Shown here one piece after another: positions 37,872 through 48,810 of a stretch of DNA of 64,000 nt; the first letter of the stretch is position 1; every line of letters begins with the position of its first letter. The stretch lies in assembly GCA_003254905.1 (NCBI GenBank), contig QANU01006828.1:811886-875885 (forward strand), read 5' to 3'. Both the position numbers and the translations under genes were made by a program. The notes under the pieces are model-generated. The model was given only the letters and a program-made list of their open reading frames with translations, searched no databases and was not told where the DNA came from. The stretch is from Nissolia schottii. Its lineage: Eukaryota; Streptophyta; Magnoliopsida; Fabales; Fabaceae.

Positions 37872-39529
37872 TGGTTTGGACATTTTTGCTCAACTAATTA
37901 AATAACATTTCTTGGACTTTAGGCAACACTTCCCAAGCGTTGCCATTGGTGATTTTTAAATAATAATAATAATAATAAATGCCACATCATACAAAACATG
38001 TGTAATTTGGTAATATGTTTTGAAACAATGGTATTTCAGTAATATATTTTATAAATAGGGACATTATAGTAAAAAACTCGTCACTATTATGTCTAAAGAA
38101 CAATAATTAGGGTTGGCAACTTTAATTGCCATGTAGAGTCTATTTATATATGGGTATATTTCATCAAAATAAGCAGAATAAAATCAGCATGCTAAAAGTG
38201 AATTAGACTTAACGGGGGAGACAATACCTTCCTTTTGGAAAATAAAAAAAAAGAAAGAAAAAAATGCTTTTGTGTTGTTAAAAACAGATTCCTAATGAAT
38301 ATAGACACGCATTTGTTATATTTTAGTTAAATAATTCGCTCTAGCTTTTATAATAGAGAATCAACTATAAAATTATGTATTTAATCTCTAAGAACTAGAA
38401 ATTAATAGTAGTTAGTAGCGGTTAAAATGTAAAGAGGGCTGAGAATTAGATGCGTTATTTCCCCCCAATTTAATAATGTTTATCTTTTGAAGAAAAAGCT
38501 AATCTTTATTGATTATGATAAGCATAATCATGATGGATGTCTAAGATTTTTTACCTTAAGGTGAATGCAAAATTAGCCTCATATATTTGTTTGATTAATC
38601 AGCTTACATGCATATGTGTTTATTTAATTTATTTTTTACAAATATAAAAATAAGAATTATAAAGTTACAAATAACTCATCCTTAATTTTATAATTATTTT
38701 ATTCTTTTAATTAAATTACCTGGAAATTATCGAACCCTATTTAACCATATGTATTCATATAATTAACAGTTTTATATGTTCATTTTTTTTTCTCTCCCTT
38801 TTACCACTCCATAAGCGTATATAGAATTGAAATCAATCAAGCCACTTCCAAGCTTTTATATATATATANGAGGTAGCAAGTGATATGTCCACTGATTTAC
38901 CCATGCTTCAATAAATATGATAATAATATTCATCAAACTAACTTTTTTCTCTGCCATAATATTATGAAGGAATCCAAAACAATAGTAACAAAAGCATCAA
39001 TTCGCTTACTAACGAAGACTTAAATATGATTAATATGAGGGTGTACTTTTAAAACATGATAGTAGCAGTAGCTAGTTAGGTAGAGAATGGAACTTATGCT
39101 AAATAATCCCGGAAAAGCTATTGTTAAATATTGTATTCAAAAATCAATTGCCTCAAAAGAGCAAAAGGCGCAAGCTTTATCCTCTTTGAGATCGTAAAGA
39201 TTAATTAAGAATCATAATCTTATTATCATATCATTAATACATGCATGCATGTAAAGCAAGGAACAGACAAATATTGTTCCATGCTAGAAATAAATAATTA
39301 ATATGAAACATGATATGTATACTTATTTATATTTTAACGTGCAACATCATATTGATTCATACGATATTTGTTAGGGTGTGTATTTTAAGATTAAAATCTT
39401 ACTTAATAATAAATCAGATATGAATCAGCATAATGTCGTATACCAAATATTTATATGTAACTCAACTCAATTAATATATGTGCACAAAACATTAATAAAT
39501 TAAGAGTAATGTTAGATATACAACCTAAA

Positions 39530-39930
39530 TGCTGTCAACAATTATGCAAACTCATGGTTTGTACAGTGATTCTGAGTGCACAAACTTTTGCATATATATA
39601 TGTACAAATTTTTTGAAATATGAAATCAAATCAAATTGGATCTGTAGCACATTAGATAGCGAAAAGTAATTGTCACACTTTCTTCATCGCTCAACTCATA
39701 GTTTAAGCACGTTGATTCACTCTCTACCATGCACAAACATTTTAAAACACATACACAAATTTTTGAACTAACGTGCACAAACTTTTCAACAATCAAAAAC
39801 AAAAAAATATGACAAAAACGTAAACAAAAATAAAAACGAAAAAGAAAACTTTTGTGTTCATATACACAAACTTTTAAACAAGAATGCACAAACTTTTTTA
39901 CACACATGCACAAACATTTGAAAAACAAAA
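39530..39930. repeat. Region of recurring CACAAACTTTT-type motifs
   Basis: The 11-mer CACAAACTTTT and close variants (CACAAACATTT, CACAAATTTTT) recur about eight times at irregular spacing, often preceded by ATG or GTG. No periodicity or reading frame explains this. Irregular short repeats of this kind are often the subterminal part of a DNA transposon. I cannot find its ends. Confidence 0.4.
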
Positions 39931-41084
39931 AAAACAACAACTATGATGGAAACGAAAATGAAAACTCTCTTGAATTCATACAAAATAAAATAAAAATAAA
40001 AAATGATGAGAAATTGAAGAAGAAGAAAGAAAAAAATAAAGAGTAAAAAAATGAGAATAAACACGTATTAAAAAAAATTAGTTATATAGAAGTTGAAGAT
40101 TTTAAATAGTATAAAAAACATTTCTCATAAATTAATTACCTGAACATAGTGAAAGGAACCAGCATGTTCTCTTGTCTATTCTCTATGTTGTTGCTTATGT
40201 ATACTATTCAAACGTGTATTATTAATTAATTAATTAATTTTCCACTAGCCTTTGTTTGTATCCCAATAGTGAAAGGTGATGTGAGCTCTTTCTAATACTC
40301 TTGTATAGTGGCTTTGACCCAATGAAACTGATCATGCATTCTTTTACTGATTAATTTACAATAGATTCCATTGGAAGGGCACTTAGATAGTTAAATACAT
40401 TTTTTTTTTGTCACATATTTTTTAGAGTTCGTCGATAGAATCACTATGAAACCACTGAAATATTTTATAAATCTTACAAGTAAGATAATGAGATTGAATA
40501 TTTAAATTAAATGATGTACCCCATCCCACATATTTTAACACACATTTTTTTTCTCTTTTAAAGGAATTAAACACATAACAACTAATGAAAATACCACTTG
40601 AGGTTCTAGTTATATATATATATATTCGATAAATAAGTGGGGATAGTTTTATTGCCACAATGACGAAGAGATCAAACAAAAAAAATCATTACAGAGCTCT
40701 ACACAAATAGTTAAATACTTAAATCCAATTTAATTTTAGGTCATCATCACTTCAATATTATATTTCTTTAAAAAAACAAAACAACCATATGGCTTCAGCA
40801 ACTTAGTTTCAATTAATTATATGGTTTTGGGTTTAGTAGAGATGTTGTCAAGTATTTGTTTTTGGGTTTAGCAAATTTTCTAAGCACAATAATGTTTGCT
40901 TGTTACATGACATGGAAACAAAACACTACTAAAAGTAATATTTATATGTATTGTTGCCCCCAAAAGCGTAAAGACATGAGCATCACAATAGGTAAATATA
41001 GTTCTTCACATGCCAATTATGGGTTTAACTCTTACTTATTATGATATGAAAGTTTCTAATCCATTATTGTCTCATGGCAACGAC

Positions 41085-41172
41085 ATTCAACCAGTGGCGG
41101 TTACAACTGCCGCAAAATGAAAAATCTAAACGCCGCGAATTTGCTTTTTTTTTTTTTTTTTTTGGTGTAGTG
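41085..41172. mobile_element. End of a CACTA (En/Spm-like) transposon
   Basis: The right end reads GGTGTAGTG (41164-41172), the inverse of a CACTACACC terminus. Just inside it are a T run (41145-41163) and GC-rich inverted motifs (GGCGGTTACAACTGCCGC, CGCCGCGAATTTGC), which look like the subterminal repeats of legume CACTA elements. A matching left end is not convincing; CACTACTAAAAG at 40923 is the only candidate. Confidence 0.45.
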
Positions 41173-44100
41173 AAGTGGCATAAAATAAAACTATGTCACT
41201 CTACTCCTAATCCTATTGTTTATAAATCGCAACTTCTTGGCCAATATTTTTAGACCAATAAATCGATATATTATGTTACACAAAGAGGGAAAAAAATAAA
41301 ACACGAATACCCTCTCATGATTCATGAAATGTCTTCCACTAAAGTAATGGGTAATTTTTTAGAAGCATAGAAAGCATTTTCTTGAACACATATATGTGTA
41401 CCCTATGAAATTGAAGCCTTTTAACTAGGTATATCTCTTGGCAAACGGCATGGCAAATAAAGTATACTTTTCATAAATAAAATATGGAGCTTAATGATAT
41501 TTTTAGTTGAGAAAGGACAAAATATCCATAATGGTGCAACCATTATATTTTACAATTTTTAGATCACTAAGTTCTGTCATATTTTTTTTGGTAATACTTA
41601 ATTCATTGATAAAAAACAGCCACAATAAATAATAAATCAACCTATGTGTATTTTTATTTATTTATTTATTTATTTGTTCATATTATACGTACACTAAACC
41701 TTACAATTACATAAACTAAGGCCACCTTTTTCTTTCTTAAATTACTTTAGTATATGTGTTATGCACAAAAAAAAATATTTTAGATTTATTAATCTTATTG
41801 TTTGTTGAAATTATTTAATTTTTTGTATTTTTAAATGTTAGAAATGAAAATAAATTAAAAAAGAAAAATTTGGTAGATTCAAGTGGAATAAATTTAATAA
41901 AATTTAAAATTTAAACTAAGAAAAATTTAGAGATTTAGTAAAAATTGATTAGGCGAAAATATTCTCTCAAAAATAGGTGGTCTAAAAAACATAAGCATTT
42001 AATTAATATAAATAATAGTATTACCAAAGTTTAACCTTGCTATATCTTACAAATTATTTCGAATCAATATTATAGCTGATGGGATGGATTAATAGTGATA
42101 TTACTCAGCTCAAAGAGATTATTTTTTTTGTTCCTAGGGTTTATAGAGCTATAAAGTTTCATTCAATCTTTAATAATATTGCCACTAATAGCGATGCCTG
42201 AAGGAGGTTGGTGTTATTCTAGTCTAATCTCTTGTGTAACTTTTTAATTTAGTTTATGCTTTGAATAAAATTCCTGATACATAAAACAAAGTTTAATAAT
42301 TATGCTTGTTTCTTTTACTTTGCTTTCTCTCTATCTTAAATATTTCAATTTTTCAATGAGTTTCATAATCACCCCATTTTTTATCTTTAAAAAAAAAGTG
42401 ATAATTTTTTTCTCCATAATTAATCTCAGCCATTAATCTTAAATAATAAAATATTTTCAGTGGTTTAAATTTAAGGACCACCAAAATCCCTAACAAGTTG
42501 AGGACATAAAGTTGAGAGAGTTCAGTTAAAGTTAAGGACATAAAGTAGGAGTAAAGAGAAGTTCAATTTTGCAAATATTTTTCATTAATCCTATTTTTCT
42601 TCTTATTATCGGCCTTGAGAGTCATATTAATATATCATTAGGATGCATTTGATATCAAAGATAAGATAAAGGGACAATTTTTTTTTATATTTTTTATATC
42701 TCACTAAAATTAAGACAAAGGAAAATGAAAATTTTTTGCTTGGGGATCCAAAATTAAAGTCTAAAAGGACATAAATTTTTTTTGTTTACTCTTTTTATGT
42801 ATCTATGTCCCTTTTGTCTTGTTGCTATTACCAATTGCAGAGCCTTGATACCCGTCTCCCGTGGCCTTTTTAATTTTTTTTTCGTCTACTCTTTAGCCCT
42901 ATAAGCTCAAAAGTGCCCATTTTGAACAAGTCCATCATTAAAGAAAGTCCAAAATGCTTATATTGGGCTCCACCAATATACCATGAAGGCCCAGTTAGCA
43001 AGTTTGTTGCAAAGAGTTTGGTGGTGTCTTTTTATATAAGTTTCAAGATACCGTTAAAACGAGTTAGTTTTTTTTTGAATTATGACCCTTATTTATTAAA
43101 TATGTTATATGACTTTACTCTCAGATCATTGATGAGTCACTAACATATGTCTAGTACAAAAAACATCATGCATCATATATTCATTCTTGAGCGTGAAGAG
43201 TCAAATATTTAAATGAACTAACTTTTAGAGTTAAATTAAGGCACATAATTTTTCAATAAAAAATAACTTTATACTTTTGTTAACTATTTGTCCACTCCAC
43301 AATTTAAGTATATTTTACAAACAATGAATTATTAATCACAGAAGAAAAAGGACTGTAAGATCATTGATTAACCTAATTAATCCTTGTATGATTGAATTCA
43401 TGGCATGTAAAATGATATTTTTTCGAAATGAAAAAAATTTCTTGACTAATACTAGCTTTCCCATTAAGTGCTTGTATCTTTCAACCATTAGTTAATATTA
43501 GTTTTTCAGAAATTACATCAAAGAGTGATTGGTTGAATGTGACGCATATAGCTCTTGAATGATCGACTTTTGGACCATATTCCACATGTACCATACTTCA
43601 AATTATCTTCAAAATCCATACATGAAAATGAAGTGAGATACTCTGACGAAAAAGAATAGCTTATAGATGAAAATTTTCGTGTATTTAAATAACATATTTA
43701 AATGATATTGTTTTTCAATATAAAACTTATAATATTGCATCTTATTTAAAGATGGAGAATCACAATAACCTATTTTAAATGATTTATTCTAAGCAACTTT
43801 ACTCTAATCTTTTTAAGTAGCTCTTTATTAGATTGTTTATTTCTTAACACTTTTTTTTTATTGTGTCGATCTTTTAATGAAAGCACTAATATTTTAAACT
43901 TAAACCAAAATACCTGTCAAACCCAAAAGATTAGTGTATTGGGTGATGATTTAGGTACTCACCCTAAAAAAATTAGTTTAAATTTGATAACTTGACCAAA
44001 AGCTAACCTCTATTTTTGTTATTTTTCCACAGCTGGAACCAAGTCATATTCGTATAATCAATTTGGAGTCGTTTAGACTTTGAGACTTTGACATAGTCAC

Positions 44101-44473
44101 ACATTAGTTTTTTTTGTATTTTTCTTCGGAGCAATGTTTGGTTAAAAATGTGCAATCTATCACATCTTAGACTCTTCTTTTTCCCTTAACCTTGCTTCAA
44201 ACAAAGCAACGCATCACATGGTCACATTCACAGAGTTTTAATAATATTTTTCTTTCAAATTCATTATTAATTATAATCAAAATTATATTAACAAAACAAT
44301 CATTTTGATTAACTGTACTTTTAGGTTATCAATTAAATAAATATGGCAAATAGTTAATTAAACACGTCACTCTAACCATTGACTTCAAGTTCATGGAGCT
44401 AACTATATTAATTCTTCAAACATTAAACTAATAATATTTAATTAAACGAAATATAAAATTGATAACATAAGTC

Positions 44474-44645
44474 GAGTTTATCTCTCAAGATATGAAAAAT
44501 GTAAAATTCGTTCTCAAAATTGTCAAAATTCAATTAAATTAATCTTTCAACTTCAATCAGTCCCTTGTAGAAACTAATTATATCGATTTTTGACAATTTT
44601 AAAGACAAATTTAATATTTTTCATAACTTTAAGGACAAATTTGAT
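44474..44645. mobile_element. Fold-back element with ~60-bp arms
   Basis: The left arm 44474-44535 and the reverse complement of 44584-44645 share ATATGAAAAAT...AAAATTGTCAAAA in order, around a ~48-bp loop. This is a short non-coding hairpin element, probably a MITE, about 500 bases downstream of the receptor-kinase stop codon. Confidence 0.5.
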
Positions 44646-45137
44646 TGACATTATTAATCTTAAATAAGAATTTGAAAGTTTACTCAATATACGAAACGTA
44701 TCAAATGTATGCAACTTTATCCACGTAAGCAGAGACCAATTTTGCAACTAGAAACAACGACCACCAGATTATATGAACGATGAACTGTGTAATTGGAAAT
44801 CAACAGAATTGTACTAAAATAAATTGTTTGAAAAACTTGATGAACTAATGAGTTTCAACGGTCACATAAATAATACTCCTCCTTCATTAGATGGCTATAC
44901 ACATTATACAACAAAAAAATTACAGCAATTGAATACAAAAGATTGCTTCTACTTTTGCTTGCAATCTCCTATTTTAAACTAATTTTGTTTGCAAATCATA
45001 CAGGCTATGTTGTAAACATCATATCATACATGTTATTTGACCAGCAAAGCTTAACTTTTACTGTGTTCCAGAATCAAATATCAAGTGAACGTGAATTATT
45101 GGCGATGAAAAGGAAAAAAATATGTAAGCAGTTCCCA

Positions 45138-47660
45138 TCATGGTTCTGATTGTAAAAGAGATGAACTAGCCTTCTCATTGATCTTTCCTGAGGTGAAGTT
45201 CGAGACGCTGCTGGTGTGGAGTGACGACGATGAGGAGGGACCGAATGGCGAAGCAGCGACGGTGGAGAACGCGCTGGTGTTGCTACTTATGTATGTGCTG
45301 GTTCCGCTAACAGGTCCTTCCATCACCGCCTTTGGCGCCGGTGGCTTCTCAATCTCTGACACCCCTTCCAGCATTTGCACCACTCGGCTCATCGTCGGCC
45401 GCTGAGATGGCTGCTCCTGGATGCACCAAAAGCTCGCCTGAATCGCTCTTCTCACCTGATCCATGTCAACTTCTTGATCGGCTAGCCTCTTGTCCAGAAT
45501 TGCATTGATGTTGCCTTTTTCAAACTCTTCATAGGCCCAAATTGAGAACTTCTTCCTGTTTGTTTCCTCCGAGACCTCGAAATTTCTCCTTCCACTCACA
45601 ATCTCCAGTAAAACCATGCCGTAGCTGTAGATATCGGATTTCGATGTTATGGGAAGATTTGCAAGCCACTCGGGCGCTAAGTACCCTCTGGTTCCTCTCA
45701 CACTAGTCAAGGTCCTGTGCCTATGGTCCTTGGGGTTGACGAGCTTTGCAAGACCGAAATCAGAGACTTTGGCAATGTAATTCTCATCCAAGAGAATGTT
45801 TTCCGGCTTAATATCGCAATGGACTATGCAGTCGCGGCACTCCTCGTGAAGGTAGGTGATCCCCCTCGCAGTGCCTAGCGCAATGTTGTACCGGTATTCC
45901 CAATTCAACAACTTCCCAGAATGTTCTTCTGTCATGAACAGAAAATTATCGAGCGAACCATTCTTCATGAACTCATAAACCAAGAGCCTGTGGCGCCCTT
46001 CGGAGCAAAAGCCAATAAGCCTCACCAAATTCAGATGGTGAGTGCTACTTATCGTAGCAACCTCCATCCTGAACTGCTTTTCCCCTTGCTCGATCCCCTC
46101 GAGTTGCTTCACCGCGACGACAGTTTTATTAACCAGGATTCCCCTATAGACAGCGCCGAATCCGCCGGCTCCGAGCTTCTCCTTGAAACCCTTGGTCGAG
46201 CGCTGGAGCTCCTTGTAGGAAAACTGGACCGGGGCGCCAGAAGCGTACTCAAGAAGAGCATACTGAGCTGACAATCCACCAAACCTAGTACCATTCCTAC
46301 GACACCACATCCACAAACCACCTTCAAATGCAACCAAAGCCAGCAATGTACCCAAAATGACAACCACCACAACCCAAGCCGGCACCTTGGAGCTCTTCTG
46401 CCTCACAATCTCCCCCGAAGAGGGCGGCGGATTCAGCTCCACCGGGGGACAAACCTTGACATAAGAAGTACTCGGCAGTGACGGGCTATGGTATCCACTA
46501 ATGAAATCCTGCGACTTGATGTAACACTGCCCCGTGCCATCCGACAACGAAGTGGAGGCGAAGCAGTTCCCGGACAGACAATTCCCCTGACAAGCCGATA
46601 TACCGATAAAGAAAACCTGCGACTGAGACCCCGGATCTGTCTGAGGCGGGTAAGTCAAGAACTTAGTATGATCCAAGTTCAACATGGTTGCATTCCCCTG
46701 GCAACTATCAAGCCCAACCTTCCTCCGACACCCTTTCCTCCCATCACTCGGATCAACCATCACGAAATTCTGCGACGGGCAACCGCAAACCGGATTCGAA
46801 TCATTATAACTACAAACTCCATAATTCCCACAATATGCATAAACCAGACACTGATCCTGAACTGCAGCCCACCTAGAAACAGGGTTCCCACTACCCTTAG
46901 AAGTTGTGTAAATCCTCAAATTGCCATCATCATCTAACTTCAAAACCCTCAAAAGATCACTCCCACCCTCAGCATAATCACTACTATATGCAAAATCAAT
47001 GGAATTAGTCAAATTTGCATCAGAGAGTTGCAAAATCCCAGTGGATTGCAACCCTAAAATTGGGTTAGTTAGGGTTCCATTAACAGAGGAATTCAAACCC
47101 TGGTTCCAATATAAAACGCTATCATCAAATTTTAGGGTCAAATTCCCGATTCTGAGAAGGGAAAAAGAGTAAGATCCAGATCTTAGGGTTTTACCGAACG
47201 TGAAATTCTGAGAGGGCACGAGGGTATCGGTGGGGTGGTCGAAGCTCCGCCAGAGGGTGGCGGTGGAGTTGGAAATTACGAGATTGCCACTGTCCTGGAG
47301 GGTGAGGGAGGTGGCGCCGCGGCCGGCGGTGCCGGTGTCCCATACGGTGGCGCCGGAGCCGTTGACGAGGCGGAGGGCTCCAGACGAGAGGAAGTTGAGG
47401 GTGGCGGCGGAGTCGACGGCTGTGCCGTTGGCGGCGGACCAGACGACGGGGGAGTTGCCGGAGAAGTAGATGGAGGCGGTGAAGGTAGGTGGGGAGGTGG
47501 GAGGTTGGACGGGGAGGAAGCCGAGGAAGAAGGTGGAGCTGGGGGATGGCCAGGTTTTGTTTGTGTCGGAGGCGGAGAGGGTGGAGCCGAGGCTGACGGC
47601 GGCGACGGTGGTGGTGGTGATGACAAGGGTGAAGAAAAAAAAGAGTGTTTTAGGGTACAT
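45138..47660 (-). CDS. G-type lectin S-receptor-like Ser/Thr protein kinase (At1g34300-like)
   Basis: A single intronless frame of 840 residues, typical of this subgroup. It is a plasma-membrane receptor kinase that is expected to sense an extracellular ligand, which is unknown. In order: a signal peptide (1-21, FFFFTLVITTTTVAA), a bulb-type mannose-binding lectin domain (about 25-150, ending WRSFDHPTDTLVPS), an EGF-like/S-locus stretch with spaced Cys (about 268-315), a PAN-like segment (about 318-404), a transmembrane helix (427-449), and a kinase domain (about 490-765). Kinase motifs are the Gly loop LGAGGFGAVY (496-505), VAVKQL with Lys518, HCDIKPEN with Asp616, and DFG at 634-636. The residue before the catalytic Asp is Cys and not Arg, so this is a non-RD kinase, a class often linked to immune signalling. 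The tail is Ser-rich. The catalytic residues look complete. The coding sequence is GC-rich near its 5' end. Confidence 0.95.
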   Translation of the reverse strand: MYPKTLFFFFTLVITTTTVAAVSLGSTLSASDTNKTWPSPSSTFFLGFLPVQPPTSPPTFTASIYFSGNSPVVWSAANGTAVDSAATLNFLSSGALRLVNGSGATVWDTGTAGRGATSLTLQDSGNLVISNSTATLWRSFDHPTDTLVPSQNFTFGKTLRSGSYSFSLLRIGNLTLKFDDSVLYWNQGLNSSVNGTLTNPILGLQSTGILQLSDANLTNSIDFAYSSDYAEGGSDLLRVLKLDDDGNLRIYTTSKGSGNPVSRWAAVQDQCLVYAYCGNYGVCSYNDSNPVCGCPSQNFVMVDPSDGRKGCRRKVGLDSCQGNATMLNLDHTKFLTYPPQTDPGSQSQVFFIGISACQGNCLSGNCFASTSLSDGTGQCYIKSQDFISGYHSPSLPSTSYVKVCPPVELNPPPSSGEIVRQKSSKVPAWVVVVVILGTLLALVAFEGGLWMWCRRNGTRFGGLSAQYALLEYASGAPVQFSYKELQRSTKGFKEKLGAGGFGAVYRGILVNKTVVAVKQLEGIEQGEKQFRMEVATISSTHHLNLVRLIGFCSEGRHRLLVYEFMKNGSLDNFLFMTEEHSGKLLNWEYRYNIALGTARGITYLHEECRDCIVHCDIKPENILLDENYIAKVSDFGLAKLVNPKDHRHRTLTSVRGTRGYLAPEWLANLPITSKSDIYSYGMVLLEIVSGRRNFEVSEETNRKKFSIWAYEEFEKGNINAILDKRLADQEVDMDQVRRAIQASFWCIQEQPSQRPTMSRVVQMLEGVSEIEKPPAPKAVMEGPVSGTSTYISSNTSAFSTVAASPFGPSSSSSLHTSSVSNFTSGKINEKASSSLLQSEP

Positions 47661-48810
47661 GTTTATGGTTTCTGTTCGGGGTTGATGGTGTTGATTTCAT
47701 TCAGGTTTCCATGTGAATGTGGATGGGAAATGAATGGAGGGGGGGTTGATATAATTGATGGAGTGGAGAGGGGAAATGGAAGACTTTGACTTGGCTCTAT
47801 GATCTATCTATCTTGTGTTTGATTCATTGGGAGATTAAGGTTGGGATTTTTGAAAAAAGAATAAAAAAGAGTATGTACTAGTTTTTGTTCAATAATGGAG
47901 TTGAATGTTGAAAGGTGTTTGTTGATTTTTCTGGATGGATGGTTGCTGCTGGCCATTCACGGTTTGGAAAAGTGAGCACTGAGCAGTGCTTTTACAAGCT
48001 TCATCATATTTCGGTTCCAAGGGTCAAGATGGAAATATGGTGGGAAATATGTTAAAATGGAGGTAAACGGCTTTTTAATTTTGTGTTTCCAACATTGTAT
48101 TTTTATACTATTATTATTATGTCACAACCAAAGATGGATGGATGGAAGTGTGATGGCAAGAGTTTCTCTATGGTTAACCAAGCATAGAGAGATTTGTGTT
48201 GTTGATGGTTTTTTTTCTTGTTTGATCTTGAATGGAGCATAAAAATTTAAAGTTGATATTTTAAACCAATATGACAGTCAAAAGATTGGCAAACATTAAA
48301 AGATTTAATTTTATTCTAAGTGTAGAGTAGTGAAGATTTCATCATTATTTTAAATATGAAATAACTTTAAAACTCAATTTTTTGATGGGTTATAATGCAC
48401 AACTAAATTAGTCACTTGGAGGAAAAAATAACTATTTTTACACAAATTGTTAATGTATCTTAATTGTGATCCGATGACTATAGTTATTTATGTAAATTGT
48501 ATAATATATGTTAAATTATTAATTGTTATTCATTTATACACTAATTACAAATATAATTATAAAATCTATCTTGCATGCAATTCAATTCAATTATCTTGCG
48601 TGCAATTCAATTAATTAATTGTGAGAGCAAAGTCAATTCATTAGGAAAGGAATGAATGGATCAACATTTTAGTCCACACACATACTATAAGTAGGCATAT
48701 ATGCCCGAGTGTCTTCTGAGATTTAATGTGCTGTTTGATTTAGGATGAGGAGGGGCCTATGAACTTGCGACTCTTAAGTTACACAAGAGGGTACATCCAC
48801 ACAAAGTTCG
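47661..48810. other. Upstream region of the receptor-kinase gene
   Basis: Presumably this holds the promoter of the receptor-kinase gene. The first 150 bases are the likely leader. Two adjacent near-copies of TTGCATGCAATTCAATT lie around 48570-48620. No gene is seen. Confidence 0.4.

Larger units (their letters stand above)
36920..38104. mobile_element. Mutator-like non-autonomous element with ~370-bp terminal inverted repeats
   Basis: Sequence 36920-37290 and the reverse complement of 37722-38104 align along their whole length by eye, with scattered substitutions and short indels. Both start with a block reading TTCTTTAGA or close to it, followed by TTTTTTACTATAATG. The 430-bp middle is AT-rich and non-coding. 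Long TIRs around a short unrelated core are typical of Mutator-like (MULE) non-autonomous elements. The 9-bp target duplication expected of a MULE could not be fixed by eye, so the superfamily is an inference. Divergence between the arms suggests an old copy. Each arm includes a tRNA-like Pol III box pair, listed separately. Confidence 0.75.
31550..45137. other. Gene-poor 13.6-kb region between the MATE and receptor-kinase genes
   Basis: The first 800 bases are the probable MATE promoter/leader side, with microsatellites. Beyond that I find no gene. The 107-residue frame at 32254-32577 has no family features. From about 33590 to 34700 the sequence is less AT-rich and has a TATA-like CTATAAAAAGAAG near 33948. 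It may be the remnant of an old LTR element, but I cannot assign it. Elements I can support in this stretch are given separately. From 41173 to 44470 I see nothing recognisable. Confidence 0.5.

Noticed and set aside
37818-37880. A possible tRNA gene
   Set aside because: A and B boxes are present but no acceptor stem or anticodon arm can be formed, and the same text lies in the other TIR.
42060-42260. LINE RNase H-like end followed by an AT-rich tail
   Set aside because: Only vague resemblance, with no catalytic motif, no poly(A) with target duplication and no longer reading frame.
47235-47789. 184-residue Gly-rich open frame on the + strand
   Set aside because: It is the antisense shadow of the GC-rich 5' end of the receptor-kinase gene; the Gly and Pro runs come from that composition.
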